A stretch of 64,000 nt of DNA from Rossellomorea sp. AcN35-11 (GCA_030388825.1 CP128835.1:1-64000); one strand, 5' to 3'. Positions 35,215 to 44,176 are shown, counted from the first letter of the stretch. The notes: generated from the letters alone by a model not told the origin. Made by a program: numbers and translations.

Positions 35215-35748
35215 ATGGATATCATCATGAGGCAGGAACGCCCTGAAGACTATATCAAAACCGAAGAACTGACGAAAGAAGCGTTTTTACATGCGGAATT
35301 CAGCGACAAGAAAGAACACCTCCTTGTAAAGAGATTGAGAACATCCGATGCCTTTATACCTGAGCTTTCATTGGTGGCCGTCGATCAGGAGGATGGTTTG
35401 GTCGGACACGTGCTATTATCGAAGATCACCATTGCCCATGGTCACAATGTAACTGATTCTTTGGCACTTGCCCCGGTGTCGGTGTCCCCTTCCTATCAAG
35501 GAATGGGCATCGGCAGCCGGTTGATTCGTAAAGCCCTGGAAAAGGCGGAAGAGATCGGATATGCTTCGGTGGTTGTGTTGGGGCACAAAGACTATTATCC
35601 CAAATTCGGATTCAGGCGCGCGAGTTCATGGAATATAAGACCTCCCTTTGACGTTCCCGATGAAGTATTTATGGCCCTTGAATTGAAGGAGGATTCCCTT
35701 CGACATGCGCAAGGAGTCGTGCATTACCCAGAAGCTTTTACGGAATGA
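35215..35748 (+). CDS. GNAT N-acetyltransferase, YhbS-like
   Basis: Acetyltransferase of 177 residues. The acetyl-CoA motif is APVSVSPSYQGMGIGSRLIRKALEKAEEIGYASVVVLGHKDYYPKFGF, typical of YhbS. I chose ATG 35215 with AGAGGAGA six nt upstream; upstream in-frame codons overlap the Dph6-like gene. It lies 25 bp after that gene, so both may be co-transcribed. Confidence 0.85.
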   Translation: MDIIMRQERPEDYIKTEELTKEAFLHAEFSDKKEHLLVKRLRTSDAFIPELSLVAVDQEDGLVGHVLLSKITIAHGHNVTDSLALAPVSVSPSYQGMGIGSRLIRKALEKAEEIGYASVVVLGHKDYYPKFGFRRASSWNIRPPFDVPDEVFMALELKEDSLRHAQGVVHYPEAFTE

Positions 35749-35752
35749 GAAA

Positions 35753-35780
35753 GAAGAGGTTGTCCCGGGACAACCTCTTC
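35753..35780. terminator. Bidirectional terminator hairpin
   Basis: GAAGAGGTTGTCCC / GGGACAACCTCTTC, a perfect palindrome between convergent genes. Confidence 0.75.
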
Positions 35781-35796
35781 TTCAAATCATCATGAC

Positions 35797-36588
35797 CTAC
35801 ACCCATTCTTTTCCGTGTTCACGAATGAAGGCAATATCCTTCTGGTAATGTTCAAGATGCCCTTCTTCTATCATGGTTTGGAAAGCACGATCGCCCTCCC
35901 CTGCTTTTCTTTTCATCGTTTCGCATAAGCCTTCCAATCGACGGAGTACCATCTCCACATACCCTTCCTTCAGTCCCTCACCGTACGATTCAAAGAACAG
36001 GTCCACTCTTTTTTTGATTCGGTCTCTGTCCTTCAAGGAATCATAATAGACCGCTTCCCCTGTCTCGGAATGATGGACTCTGCTCAACGGGACGCATGTA
36101 TAAAGAGTATAGGCGATGTCCCAGAGTCTTGGACCGGGAGCAGCCATATCGAAATCAATGATCCCAACCGGCCTTTCCTGATTGAAGACAATATTGTACA
36201 CGGCAAAATCATTATGGCATATCACCTCAACTGGTTGAGGGGTGTTGTCTAAAGGTTTCCAGCTTTCGTCAATGGGAAAATCTCTCACAGCATCATGATA
36301 GCGTCTCAGCATCTTCCCAATTTCGTTTAACACGTCATTCGACCACATATAGTCTTTCAGGGGATAATTCCCTGCTTCCCCTTCAATGAAGGATAAAATC
36401 TCTCTTCCTTGTTCATCCATCCCTAAATACCTTGGCGAATACGTGTATCCTTTCTTCTCCAGATGTTGTAACAGCTTATGGATCCTGGCACTGCCAGGCT
36501 TTACGTCCCGTCGAACGGTATTTCCTGAACGATAGACGGTTGAGACATTTCCGCCGGTCAGGATTTCTTCGTTATCCTTGTGTGACAT
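35797..36588 (-). CDS. Aminoglycoside-phosphotransferase-family kinase
   Basis: APH-fold protein of 263 residues. The catalytic loop is EVICHNDFAVYNIVF (catalytic Asp near residue 125) and the metal-binding motif IIDFDMAAPGPRLWDIAY (near 142). The glycine-rich N-terminal lobe (LTGGNVSTVYRSGNTVRR) is present. Family members phosphorylate choline, thiamine, homoserine or antibiotics; nothing here shows antibiotic specificity. Transcribed alone with AGGAAGGGGATC upstream. Confidence 0.82.
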   Translation of the reverse strand: MSHKDNEEILTGGNVSTVYRSGNTVRRDVKPGSARIHKLLQHLEKKGYTYSPRYLGMDEQGREILSFIEGEAGNYPLKDYMWSNDVLNEIGKMLRRYHDAVRDFPIDESWKPLDNTPQPVEVICHNDFAVYNIVFNQERPVGIIDFDMAAPGPRLWDIAYTLYTCVPLSRVHHSETGEAVYYDSLKDRDRIKKRVDLFFESYGEGLKEGYVEMVLRRLEGLCETMKRKAGEGDRAFQTMIEEGHLEHYQKDIAFIREHGKEWV

Positions 36589-36651
36589 GTGAGATCCCCT
36601 TCCTCTACAGCAATTATTTCGTGGTAATAAAAACAGGATGAACCCTTTGTG

Positions 36652-37209
36652 CTAAAGCTGAAATTCCCGTTTGATCCTTTCCGCTGCTTCTTCTGCACTC
36701 AAATCCGTATTATTGATCTTTATATAGTTCTCTTTCGTTATTTCACCTTCCATTGAATTCAGGCGTAGCTTGTCGAGGGAAGCGAGCAATCGTCTCTCAG
36801 AATCCTCCACATTGCGTTTAGTCGGTTTATGCTGCAGCCGGTTCGGTGTGGTATTCCGCTTCAGCCTCACCTCAAGGTCCGACTCTAACTCTACGAAGTA
36901 CACTTCCGCCCCTTTTGATTCGAATATATTCGTGACCTTCTCAACCCACTTCCAGTCCTCTTCTTCGTTGAATGCCCACATGAAGGTGAAAATCATCCCG
37001 TATTGATCACTTTTCGAGAAGGCTTCAAAAATTTCTTCTCTCATCCTACTGCAAAGCCTCCACATTTCTTCACTAAATCCCAAGAAAGGCTGAAGCAGTT
37101 CAATGGTCATATGGTTATGAAACAGTTTTAAGTCTGTCGTTTTTTCTAATTCCTGGCCAACCGTCATTTTACCGACGGCTTGCGGTCCGAATAGCAGGAT
37201 GAGTTTCAT
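36652..37209 (-). CDS. P-loop kinase-like protein (AAA family)
   Basis: Protein of 185 residues with a Walker A variant GPQAVGKMTVGQEL (residues 8-21; GKM instead of GKS/T) and a shikimate/uridine-kinase-like fold (LFHNHMTIELLQPFLGF, VEDSERRLLASLDKL). Such proteins in bacilli are annotated as AAA-family ATPase or shikimate kinase-like. The phosphate acceptor is unknown. GGGCAAGGGA lies directly before the ATG. Confidence 0.65.
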   Translation of the reverse strand: MKLILLFGPQAVGKMTVGQELEKTTDLKLFHNHMTIELLQPFLGFSEEMWRLCSRMREEIFEAFSKSDQYGMIFTFMWAFNEEEDWKWVEKVTNIFESKGAEVYFVELESDLEVRLKRNTTPNRLQHKPTKRNVEDSERRLLASLDKLRLNSMEGEITKENYIKINNTDLSAEEAAERIKREFQL

Positions 37210-37230
37210 TCCCTTGCCCCCCTGTTTGTT

Positions 37231-38166
37231 TTAATCCTTTTCATACCTCACCAACACCTTCAAAGGCTTGATCTTTCTTTCGCTGAGCTCTGCAAAACAT
37301 TCGATCAGATCTTCGGATGAAATGGCATGCTCGAAAATCCTGGTTACATAAGGGGCGTTGATCTGCTCCTTAAAAAACCATTCGGAATGCTTCCGGTAGT
37401 CCCAGCCATCACTGGATCCGACAATCTTTAACTCCTTTTCGTAGAAGGCCTCATTAAGGAAAAATAAATCCTTATTGCCATCCGATAGAATACAAGCCTC
37501 TCCACGCTGCTTCAATGATCGAAGGAGTGCCTGAAAAGCATCACTGCTTGCGGAACATTCCAAGCCGTAATCATATACTGCTTCAGGCACTTGTCCCCTG
37601 TCCCCATAGGTTTGTGTGGCCCCAAACGTATGAGCCACTGCCCGCCTGGATTCATCGGACTCTAACACGTCAACACGCTCGACCTTCATATAGCTCTTTA
37701 GAAAGTGAAGGGTCAACAGCCCCATGGTACCTGCACCGGTGACCAGGACCTTATCCTTCCGCCCGGGCTTGAGCTTCAGCACACCCTTCCCTGCGTCACA
37801 CGATAAGGTATTCAGGAGGGCGTGATCATAAGGAACATCCCCCGGCACCTTGACGACTTTATTCGCCTTGACCACGGCTGCCTGCTTGTGGCCATAGAAT
37901 GCAAGCACATGATCCCCTGCTTTTATATCTGTGACACCTTCTCCCGTTTCCATCACCATGCCATAGCTTTCGTAGCCGGTTCCCCTTGGATACCGGGGAT
38001 TCTGATCGGTTACATCAGACTCTTCATATTGCGGCATTTCTGCCCCGATGCTGATGGCCCCGGCAACAGTACGAATCAGGATTTCATCTTCCTTGATCCT
38101 TTTGATTTCTTCCTTCATCCATTCCAATTGCTTCTTTCCAGTTAACATGAGTGATTGTTGATTCAT
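37231..38166 (-). CDS. Zinc-type alcohol dehydrogenase-like oxidoreductase
   Basis: MDR-family dehydrogenase of 311 residues. GroES-like N-terminal half (RGTGYESYGMVMETGEGVTDIKAGDHVLAFYGH) and Rossmann half with VLVTGAGTMGLLTLHFLKSY (about 140-160). The usual zinc-binding Cys/His set is not evident, so it may be a zinc-independent or sugar-type MDR protein. I chose ATG 38166 with AGAGGGA upstream. It is downstream of a cysteine-rich small protein gene and a GNAT, probably one transcription unit. Confidence 0.78.
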   Translation of the reverse strand: MNQQSLMLTGKKQLEWMKEEIKRIKEDEILIRTVAGAISIGAEMPQYEESDVTDQNPRYPRGTGYESYGMVMETGEGVTDIKAGDHVLAFYGHKQAAVVKANKVVKVPGDVPYDHALLNTLSCDAGKGVLKLKPGRKDKVLVTGAGTMGLLTLHFLKSYMKVERVDVLESDESRRAVAHTFGATQTYGDRGQVPEAVYDYGLECSASSDAFQALLRSLKQRGEACILSDGNKDLFFLNEAFYEKELKIVGSSDGWDYRKHSEWFFKEQINAPYVTRIFEHAISSEDLIECFAELSERKIKPLKVLVRYEKD

Positions 38167-38182
38167 GGTTTCAGTCCCTCTA

Positions 38183-38542
38183 TCATGATTGGTTCTTACA
38201 GGCATACCTTCTCCCCATCGTAGAAGCTGAAAAGGTGATTCTGTATTTCCCGCCAAGCGCCCCCTTGGTTCGATCCGTTAACTGTTGACCTTGCTTGTTA
38301 TGTTCTTCTTCCATGGCAATACCATTTGGAATCAGCTGATCTAAGCTCCAATCGATCCACTTACCGTACTCAGATGCCCATTGTCCCCACTCCAGCTTCA
38401 ACTCTTGTGATATGGGCATTTCTTCTATATCGAAATTGCAGCCGCATTCCGCGCACCAGAAAGGATCGGCCCCTACATCACCTTCCACGTTCATGGCGAA
38501 GGATTCATTCGGTTTACAAAAACCATTCATACAACCGCTCAT
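38183..38542 (-). CDS. Hypothetical cysteine-containing protein (119 aa)
   Basis: Protein of 119 residues with scattered N-terminal cysteines (MSGCMNGFCKPNE…FWCAECGCNFD), a likely metal-binding site. I chose ATG 38542, which overlaps the stop of the GNAT gene in an ATGA; a longer frame starts inside that gene. Translational coupling to the GNAT gene is likely. No family recognised. Confidence 0.6.
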   Translation of the reverse strand: MSGCMNGFCKPNESFAMNVEGDVGADPFWCAECGCNFDIEEMPISQELKLEWGQWASEYGKWIDWSLDQLIPNGIAMEEEHNKQGQQLTDRTKGALGGKYRITFSASTMGRRYACKNQS

Positions 38543-39108
38543 TTCCCGGACTCTTCCTTTGCATTTATGTAGTAGATCAGATGATCCGTCCATTCACCGT
38601 GTTCATGGATAAACCCTTTCCTCACGCATTCAAATTTCATTCCCACATGTTCAGCTAGTTTGATAGAGGGAGCATTATCAAGATTGATATGAGCCTCGAT
38701 CCGGTGGAACCCCAGTTCATGAAAGGCGAGATGCAAGGCTTGCTTCACTGCCTCTTTTCCGTATCCGTTCTTCCAGTGCTGATTATGTATCGTGTACCCG
38801 ATCCTTCCCCATTGGAAAGCATCTCTTTCGATCGTGGAGAAATCCACCATCCCCAGATGCGTGTTGTCCCCTTTTCTGAACACACCGAATATGTAGGCGA
38901 TATCCTCCAAGGCCTGTTCCTGGTGTTTACTGACCAGCTGCTTAAACCACTCTTCCGTGCATTCAGTCATATCCATCTTTCCTACATCATGCCGGCTCAA
39001 GGAAGGGGACCTGCTTTCGAATTCATGAAGCCAGTTGGAATAATCCTCGACCTTCAATGGCCGTATCCGTAATCTTTCAGTCTCTGAAAACAACGTAAAT
39101 TCTTTCAA
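38539..39108 (-). CDS. RimJ-like GNAT N-acetyltransferase
   Basis: Acetyltransferase of 189 residues, RimJ/RimL type: N-terminal FSETERLRIRPLKVEDYSNW and acetyl-CoA region GRIGYTIHNQHWKNGYGKEAVKQALHLAFHELGFHRIEAHINLDNAPSIKLAEHVGMKFE. It starts with TTG after AGAGGTG. Substrates of such proteins are usually protein N-termini or small amines. First gene of a probable three-gene unit. Confidence 0.85.
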   Translation of the reverse strand: MKEFTLFSETERLRIRPLKVEDYSNWLHEFESRSPSLSRHDVGKMDMTECTEEWFKQLVSKHQEQALEDIAYIFGVFRKGDNTHLGMVDFSTIERDAFQWGRIGYTIHNQHWKNGYGKEAVKQALHLAFHELGFHRIEAHINLDNAPSIKLAEHVGMKFECVRKGFIHEHGEWTDHLIYYINAKEESGK

Positions 39109-39134
39109 CGAAACACCTCTTCTATATTATGTCT

Positions 39135-39362
39135 CTACACTAAAAACCAAAGAACCAGACTTACTATCAGGATGATCACACCGATGGTTTTCTTATAAAA
39201 CTGCCCCCCGTATCCCACCAGGAAAAGGAGAATGGCTCCCCACTTAAAGTGATAGGACACCCTGATGTCTTCAGCAATGTACCCGATCCAGGTAGCAAAA
39301 GCCAGGAACAATACCAGGAACGGGAGGAGGAGATTCATTCCTGCCCAGAGAAATCTCATCAT
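39135..39362 (-). CDS. Small membrane protein (75 aa)
   Basis: Hydrophobic protein with three membrane segments (FLWAGMNLLLPFLVLFLAFATW; WGAILLFLVGYGG; IGVIILIVSLVLWFL). Starts are uncertain: ATG 39362 has AAGGGAG six nt upstream. No family recognised. Confidence 0.5.
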   Translation of the reverse strand: MMRFLWAGMNLLLPFLVLFLAFATWIGYIAEDIRVSYHFKWGAILLFLVGYGGQFYKKTIGVIILIVSLVLWFLV

Positions 39363-39580
39363 GTACATCTCCCTTACACGTCTTAGTCGTATAGCCTTGA
39401 TACCAATTATTCCAAATAGTGGTGATGGGGACAATGTTTTTTTCTTATTTGATGAAGAATCGTCTTGATGAGTCAGTACACACGAAGGGATAGGAAATTT
39501 ATGTTAAAATGAATGAAATAAGCAGGATTATAGTAAAACCTTTGTCGACCTTATTCTGTTTGTGAAAGGGGTTAAGAATA

Positions 39581-39976
39581 ATGCGAGATAGAGCTTCCGT
39601 AGTAATCATAGAGAATCATAAGGTTGGTCTCATTAGAAGAATGAGAGAGGGGAAAATGTATTATGTGTTTCCCGGTGGTGGAATAGAAGAAGGAGAAACG
39701 CCTGAAGAAGCAGCTAAACGAGAAGCATTTGAAGAATTGGGTGTAGAGGTTAAGGTACATCACTGCATGGCAGAAATTGAATTCAACGGCACTCAATCCT
39801 TTTTCCTATCTGAAATCATGGAAGGTGTATTCGGGACGGGTCAAGGTGAAGAGTACATAGATAAAAATAGGGATAGAGGAACGTATATGCCGGTGTGGGT
39901 TGATGTAAATAGATTATCATCCATTGATGTTAAACCTAAAGAAATGGCTTTAAAGGTTGAAGCGTTGTTTCCATAA
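39581..39976 (+). CDS. NUDIX hydrolase
   Basis: NUDIX protein of 131 residues. The Nudix box spans GGGIEEGETPEEAAKREAFEELGVE (about residues 32-56) with the metal-binding REAFEELG. It would hydrolyse a nucleoside diphosphate-linked compound. AAAGGGG precedes the ATG. It is followed by a nucleotidyltransferase gene and a GNAT gene in the same direction. Confidence 0.85.
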   Translation: MRDRASVVIIENHKVGLIRRMREGKMYYVFPGGGIEEGETPEEAAKREAFEELGVEVKVHHCMAEIEFNGTQSFFLSEIMEGVFGTGQGEEYIDKNRDRGTYMPVWVDVNRLSSIDVKPKEMALKVEALFP

Positions 39977-40057
39977 AGAGGCTTTTTTTAGTAAAGGCAT
40001 CTGTAATACGGCCCATTCCAAGGCAAACATGAGCATTTTCGAATCGGGGGATTGAAT

Positions 40058-40678
40058 GTGAACATAGATAGTTTAGTAGAACAGATAAAAACATACGTAA
40101 AACAAAAATATAACTGCCACACCATCATCTTATATGGTTCATACCATACAGGCGATTATTCCAAAGAAAGTGATATCGATATCATATGTTTTTCAGATCA
40201 TACAGAAGATAAAAACGACGTGGAGCTGTTTAATGGCAAACAATTAGATGTCTGGGTCTATCACAGTGACCAGATGGATCATGCCGAAACATTTTTACGG
40301 GTACATCAAGGCAAAGTACTATTGGATGATAAAGGAATGGCTGAATCGTTCTTGTCCAAAATCGAGACTGTATGGAATGAAGGTCCGAAGAAACTTTCTG
40401 AGGAAGAAAAAGATTTTCTAAAGGAATGGCTGAATAAGATGTACGTGCGATCCAATAAGAATGATTTGGAAGGGAATTACAGGTTTTATTGGATGCTGAA
40501 AGACAGCTTAGAAATCTATTTTGAACTAAAAGGATTATGGTATCTAGGTCCCAAAAAGTCATTTAAGTGGCTCCAGGAGAATGACCCTTTAGCTTACAGC
40601 CTTTATAAAAATGCGTTAGAGAAAAACGCAGACGCTAAAGAGGTTGAGAGTTTACTCCAATACTTGAAGGAAATATAG
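40058..40678 (+). CDS. Minimal nucleotidyltransferase-domain protein
   Basis: Nucleotidyltransferase-fold protein of about 206 residues. The pol-beta-type motif is ILYGSYHTGDYSKESDIDIICFSD (GS near residue 26 and DID near 39), followed by a HEPN-like helical C-terminal half (EWLNKMYVRSNKNDLEGNYRFYWMLKDSLEIYFELKGLW). The combination resembles MNT-HEPN toxin-antitoxin proteins or kanamycin-type nucleotidyltransferases, fused in one chain. Start is GTG 40058 (CGGGGG 7 nt upstream) or TTG 40052. Confidence 0.72.
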   Translation: MNIDSLVEQIKTYVKQKYNCHTIILYGSYHTGDYSKESDIDIICFSDHTEDKNDVELFNGKQLDVWVYHSDQMDHAETFLRVHQGKVLLDDKGMAESFLSKIETVWNEGPKKLSEEEKDFLKEWLNKMYVRSNKNDLEGNYRFYWMLKDSLEIYFELKGLWYLGPKKSFKWLQENDPLAYSLYKNALEKNADAKEVESLLQYLKEI

Positions 40679-40683
40679 ACTAT

Positions 40684-41241
40684 ATGAGCATAATAATATC
40701 CAGTGACAGAGTTTATCTGAGAGAGATGACAGAAGAAGATTGGGTGGACTTCCATGCCTACGCTTCACAAGAAAGAGTCAGCCTGTATCAACCTTGGGGA
40801 CCTAATTCAGAAGACGATACGAAGGCTTTTGTTCAGCAGGTACTAGAAGATGCCCGTAAGGAAAACCGGACTAGATATGTCCTGGCGATCATACATAAAG
40901 AACATGACCAGTTGATTGGTGCTGGAGAATTAACGATTAAAGATGAACAAAATGGATCAGGAGAAATTGGATATATCATACATCCCGATTATTGGGGGCA
41001 GGGATATGCTACTGAGGCGGCTGTCTTACTTTTAACATTCGGGTTTGAAAGGTGTGCACTTCATCGCATCGCTGCTACGTGTGACCCCAGGAATAGTGGG
41101 TCTGCCAAAGTACTGGAGAAGGTCGGCATGACCAAAGAGGGAAGGATCCGTCATCATATAAAGCTAAAAAAGGGGTGGCGGGATTCGTTCCTATACAGTG
41201 TGTTAGAGGATGAATGGTTTACAAATCAATCATCTTACTAA
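40684..41241 (+). CDS. RimJ-like GNAT N-acetyltransferase
   Basis: Acetyltransferase of 185 residues. Acetyl-CoA motif GEIGYIIHPDYWGQGYATEAAVLLLTFGFERCALHRIAATCDPRNSGSAKVLEKVGMTKEGR is classical RimJ. It starts six bp after the nucleotidyltransferase stop, and the terminator follows its own stop. Substrate unknown. Confidence 0.88.
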   Translation: MSIIISSDRVYLREMTEEDWVDFHAYASQERVSLYQPWGPNSEDDTKAFVQQVLEDARKENRTRYVLAIIHKEHDQLIGAGELTIKDEQNGSGEIGYIIHPDYWGQGYATEAAVLLLTFGFERCALHRIAATCDPRNSGSAKVLEKVGMTKEGRIRHHIKLKKGWRDSFLYSVLEDEWFTNQSSY

Positions 41242-41249
41242 GCCAGAAA

Positions 41250-41280
41250 GCCCAGAGTTCTAAACTCTGAGCTTTTTTAG
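41250..41280 (+). terminator. Intrinsic terminator of the NUDIX-NTase-GNAT unit
   Basis: GC-CAGAGTT-CTAA-AACTCTG-GC stem followed by TTTTTT on the plus strand. Confidence 0.8.
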
Positions 41281-41427
41281 ATTATGAGGGACCAAATGTC
41301 GTCGAAAAGACGATGAACGAACAAATCATGCCGCCAGTACAAAAATACATTTTTTACCAATTTGTCCAATCGAGCCTGTCCGACCAGGAATATAGTACTA
41401 TGTACCATATACTCAGGAGGGTGTTAA

Positions 41428-42807
41428 ATGAAAACAATTGTACTAGATCCTGGACATGGTGGTTCCGATCCCGGAGCGACCTATAAAGGAAATGAGGAAA
41501 AGAAATACAATTTGTTAACAGCACTGGCTGTGAGAGATCAATTGACAGCCGGGTACAATGTAAATGTGGTGATGACGAGAACCGGAGACTCAGCACTGTC
41601 TTTATCCCAACGGACGGATCTTGCCAATCAAAAGAATGCGGATTTTTATCTATCCATCCATCATAACGCGGGTGGGGGGAGCGGATTCGAGAGCTTTGTC
41701 TTTAACGGAGCCGTTCCTTCTCAGACGCTTACCAACCAGAAGATCATCCATGATGAGGTGATGGCTTCCATTAAACCGGCTTATAGCGTGATCGACAGAG
41801 GGAAAAAGAGAGCGAATTTCCATGTGCTCCGAGAAACGAAGATGTCTTCCCTTCTGTTAGAAATCCTGTTCATCGACGATCCAAAGGACCTGGCCCTCAT
41901 GAATAACGGGGACTTCCGGAACAGGGTGGTCAAGGGCATCGTCACCGGGGTGGCAAAAGCACTGAACCTGTCTAAGAAATCCATCAATGGCACGCTTTAT
42001 AAAGTGATCGCTGGTTCTTTTACGGAAAAAACCAATGCTGAGGATCGAATGAAAGCATTGAAAGGAAAAGGATTTGATTCCTTTATCGATTCAGTGGCCA
42101 TTTCAGGCAAGATGTATTACAGAGTTCAAACCGGGGCATTTTCCGATAAAGAAAATGCTGAGAATCAAGTGGTAGATTTGAAGAAAATCGGGATTGAAGC
42201 CTTTATTAAAGTTGTGGGAGCTCAGGATCCTCCTCCCCCTCCGCCCCCGCCAAAGCCACCAGGTGTGGAGTATTCCATCTCTGGCCCGTCTGAATTAAGG
42301 GCCGACCAGCTGGACGCGTTTGTACGAACCGTTAACCCGAATGCTCCTTTATTAGGAGCGTACTATATCCGCTACGGAAATATCTATGGCATGAGAGGGG
42401 ATATCGCCTACGCCCAGGCCATTCATGAAACCAACTACTTCCGATTTACCGGGCAGGTGAAGCCGAGCCAAAATAATTACGCAGGCATCGGAACAACGGG
42501 TCCCGGAAATGACGGAGCAACTTTCAAAACACCAGAAGAAGGCGTCATTGCCCATATTCAGCATCTGTATGCCTATGCCTCCACCAAGCCCCTTCCACAA
42601 GGTCAGACACTCGTCGATCCAAGGTTCTCACTCGTCAAAAGAGGCAGCGCCACGAACTGGACGGACCTCAACGGGAAGTGGGCCGTTCCCGGCACGACTT
42701 ACGGGCAAAGCATCCTTTCAGTATATAGCAGAAACATTGAACATGCACTGAAGGGGATTGAAAATCAAAAAGCGATGCTTAACGCTGTTCTGAAGAAATT
42801 GAAGTAA
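41428..42807 (+). CDS. CwlC-like amidase fused to glucosaminidase
   Basis: Cell-wall hydrolase of 459 residues with two catalytic domains. Residues 1-175 are an Amidase_3 N-acetylmuramoyl-L-alanine amidase (VLDPGHGGSDPGATY, zinc ligands His9, Glu23 region and IHHNAGG, catalytic ELL…E in SSLLLEILF). Two SPOR repeats follow (about 188-222 and 230-264), then a poly-proline linker (about 269-279), then a glucosaminidase domain with the catalytic block AQAIHETNYFRFTGQVKPSQNNYAGIG. There is no signal peptide, as in B. subtilis CwlC, the mother-cell amidase of sporulation. CAGGAGGGTG precedes the ATG and a terminator follows. Confidence 0.88.
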   Translation: MKTIVLDPGHGGSDPGATYKGNEEKKYNLLTALAVRDQLTAGYNVNVVMTRTGDSALSLSQRTDLANQKNADFYLSIHHNAGGGSGFESFVFNGAVPSQTLTNQKIIHDEVMASIKPAYSVIDRGKKRANFHVLRETKMSSLLLEILFIDDPKDLALMNNGDFRNRVVKGIVTGVAKALNLSKKSINGTLYKVIAGSFTEKTNAEDRMKALKGKGFDSFIDSVAISGKMYYRVQTGAFSDKENAENQVVDLKKIGIEAFIKVVGAQDPPPPPPPPKPPGVEYSISGPSELRADQLDAFVRTVNPNAPLLGAYYIRYGNIYGMRGDIAYAQAIHETNYFRFTGQVKPSQNNYAGIGTTGPGNDGATFKTPEEGVIAHIQHLYAYASTKPLPQGQTLVDPRFSLVKRGSATNWTDLNGKWAVPGTTYGQSILSVYSRNIEHALKGIENQKAMLNAVLKKLK

Positions 42808-42814
42808 GATTCTG

Positions 42815-42847
42815 GCGCATTTCGTATTCAGAAATGCGCTATTTTTA
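42815..42847 (+). terminator. Terminator of the amidase/glucosaminidase gene
   Basis: GGCGCATTTC / GAAATGCGC stem followed by ATTTTTATT. Confidence 0.75.
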
Positions 42848-42869
42848 TTCCATGACAGCCTCCATAACC

Positions 42870-43463
42870 TCAACTCATGACCGGAATCAAATAAAAAATA
42901 TTTGAATATTTGAACACCACTAAGAGTCCAGCCAGGACAGGCAGCAGTCTTACACGTTGTAAATGATCCTTGGGTAAAAGGACAAACAACAGGATTGCCG
43001 CCGCTATGTCAAACCCGCTGACAATGGAAAAGGTATAGAAAAAGCTCTGACCTTCAAAGACGAGCACACTGATGGGCAAGGCGGCGAAAAAAGCGGCACT
43101 CCACCCTTTTCCCCGGGCAAACCAGACCATGTACGCACCGAATGGGGAAACGAGAGCAACGGCTGTCCAAAGGAGAAAATAATGGGTAGGAAAAAAACCA
43201 AATAATATCATTGAATAGATATAGTACGCCATGAGCATGGCAAGGAAGAATACAAGCGTATGTAAAGCAGCTCGGAGTGGCGTACGGCTCGCCATCACGA
43301 TGAACGTGGCTATCAAAACCCAAACACCCAACTGAGTCCCGATCCACCCCACAACCGTTCCGTCTGCATACTTGGCAAATGTGCCGAGTAATACCCCCAG
43401 GATGAGAGATGCCACCACCATTGACTTTCCATCCCGAATCTTATTAAAGACGACTTGCACCAT
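42870..43463 (-). CDS. DUF6518-like membrane protein
   Basis: Membrane protein of 197 residues with six predicted segments. N-terminal IRDGKSMVVASLILGVLLGTFAKYADGTVVGWIGTQLGVWVLIATF and the central FGFFPTHYFLLWTAVALVSPFGAYMVWFARGKGW suggest DUF6518. AAGGAGG precedes the ATG. Function unknown; monocistronic. Confidence 0.6.
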   Translation of the reverse strand: MVQVVFNKIRDGKSMVVASLILGVLLGTFAKYADGTVVGWIGTQLGVWVLIATFIVMASRTPLRAALHTLVFFLAMLMAYYIYSMILFGFFPTHYFLLWTAVALVSPFGAYMVWFARGKGWSAAFFAALPISVLVFEGQSFFYTFSIVSGFDIAAAILLFVLLPKDHLQRVRLLPVLAGLLVVFKYSNIFYLIPVMS

Positions 43464-43540
43464 CTGTTACCTCCTTCTTTATGAACCCTTTTCAACTATC
43501 CCTTCCTTTGGCTTTTGGCTGACCTGCGCGTGAAGAAAAA

Positions 43541-43670
43541 TCGACACGGAGGATCAATTATTGAAGAAGAGGATCAATAAATAGTAAACAGGATCGATTC
43601 GTTTCAACCGGGATCAATTAGTTGAAATAGGGATTGAATGTAGTCCGATCAGGATCAATTCCTTCTCGAA
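43541..43670 (+). repeat. Dispersed 20-bp-period element, copy D
   Basis: TCGACACGG head followed by units of 20, 20, 20, 20, 21 and 20 bp (43550-43670), core RGGATYRATT. It sits between two minus-strand genes. About 70 bp beyond, copies A and D share the 13-mer TTCCAGCTAAAAA. The rest of 43464-43828 shows no gene. Confidence 0.8.
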
Positions 43671-43828
43671 GGGGTGCCTTATCATCATTTCCATCCCGCT
43701 GACGGTCATAGGAAACCCAGCCGGCACCTGATTCCAGCTAAAAAAAGACAATCTTACGTTTTTTTATTAAAAGCACCCAAAATGAACATTCATTCATCTT
43801 TCAGAATAGCTTACCTGTTCCAAAATAA

Positions 43829-44032
43829 TCAATAGCCTATCCAAAAATAGATTCCGATACAAATAATGATAAAAGCAAACACCACGCCAAACACTTTGAT
43901 TCCTCTAGACAGATGAATGAAGCCATCTTCTATTTCTTCTTCTTTACTCTGATACTTCTTCCCATCCCGTTCATCCGTCCGGGTGTAGAAATGCTGAACG
44001 ATGGACTCCAGTAGATCCAGTAACCAATACAT
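43829..44032 (-). CDS. Tail-anchored small membrane protein (67 aa)
   Basis: From ATG 44032 (GGAGGG 8 nt upstream) the product begins MYWLLDLLESIVQHFYTRTDERDGKKYQ, a charged soluble part, and ends in a C-terminal membrane segment (VFGVVFAFIIICIGIYFWIGY). It fits a tail-anchored small membrane protein. No family recognised. An in-frame ATG at 44053 has no site. Confidence 0.6.
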   Translation of the reverse strand: MYWLLDLLESIVQHFYTRTDERDGKKYQSKEEEIEDGFIHLSRGIKVFGVVFAFIIICIGIYFWIGY

Positions 44033-44176
44033 ACGCTGGTCCCTCCATTTCAATCGTGATGAACATGTATACGTTTGTACCAGAAAATGGTTTCAACTTT
44101 TGACGTAGCCCTCTACTTCCTCAAATAAATTCGCCACTTCAGGTAACAATAACATGGACATGCCTGCACGGCAGGA

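Noticed and set aside
38183-38593. Longer start (38593) for the cysteine-containing protein
   Set aside because: It would overlap the GNAT gene by 55 bp; the ATGA-coupled start at 38542 is preferred.
41400-41425. Sporulation sigma promoter (CATATACT) before the amidase gene
   Set aside because: The -10-like sequence would start transcription inside the ribosome site, and no matching -35 was found.
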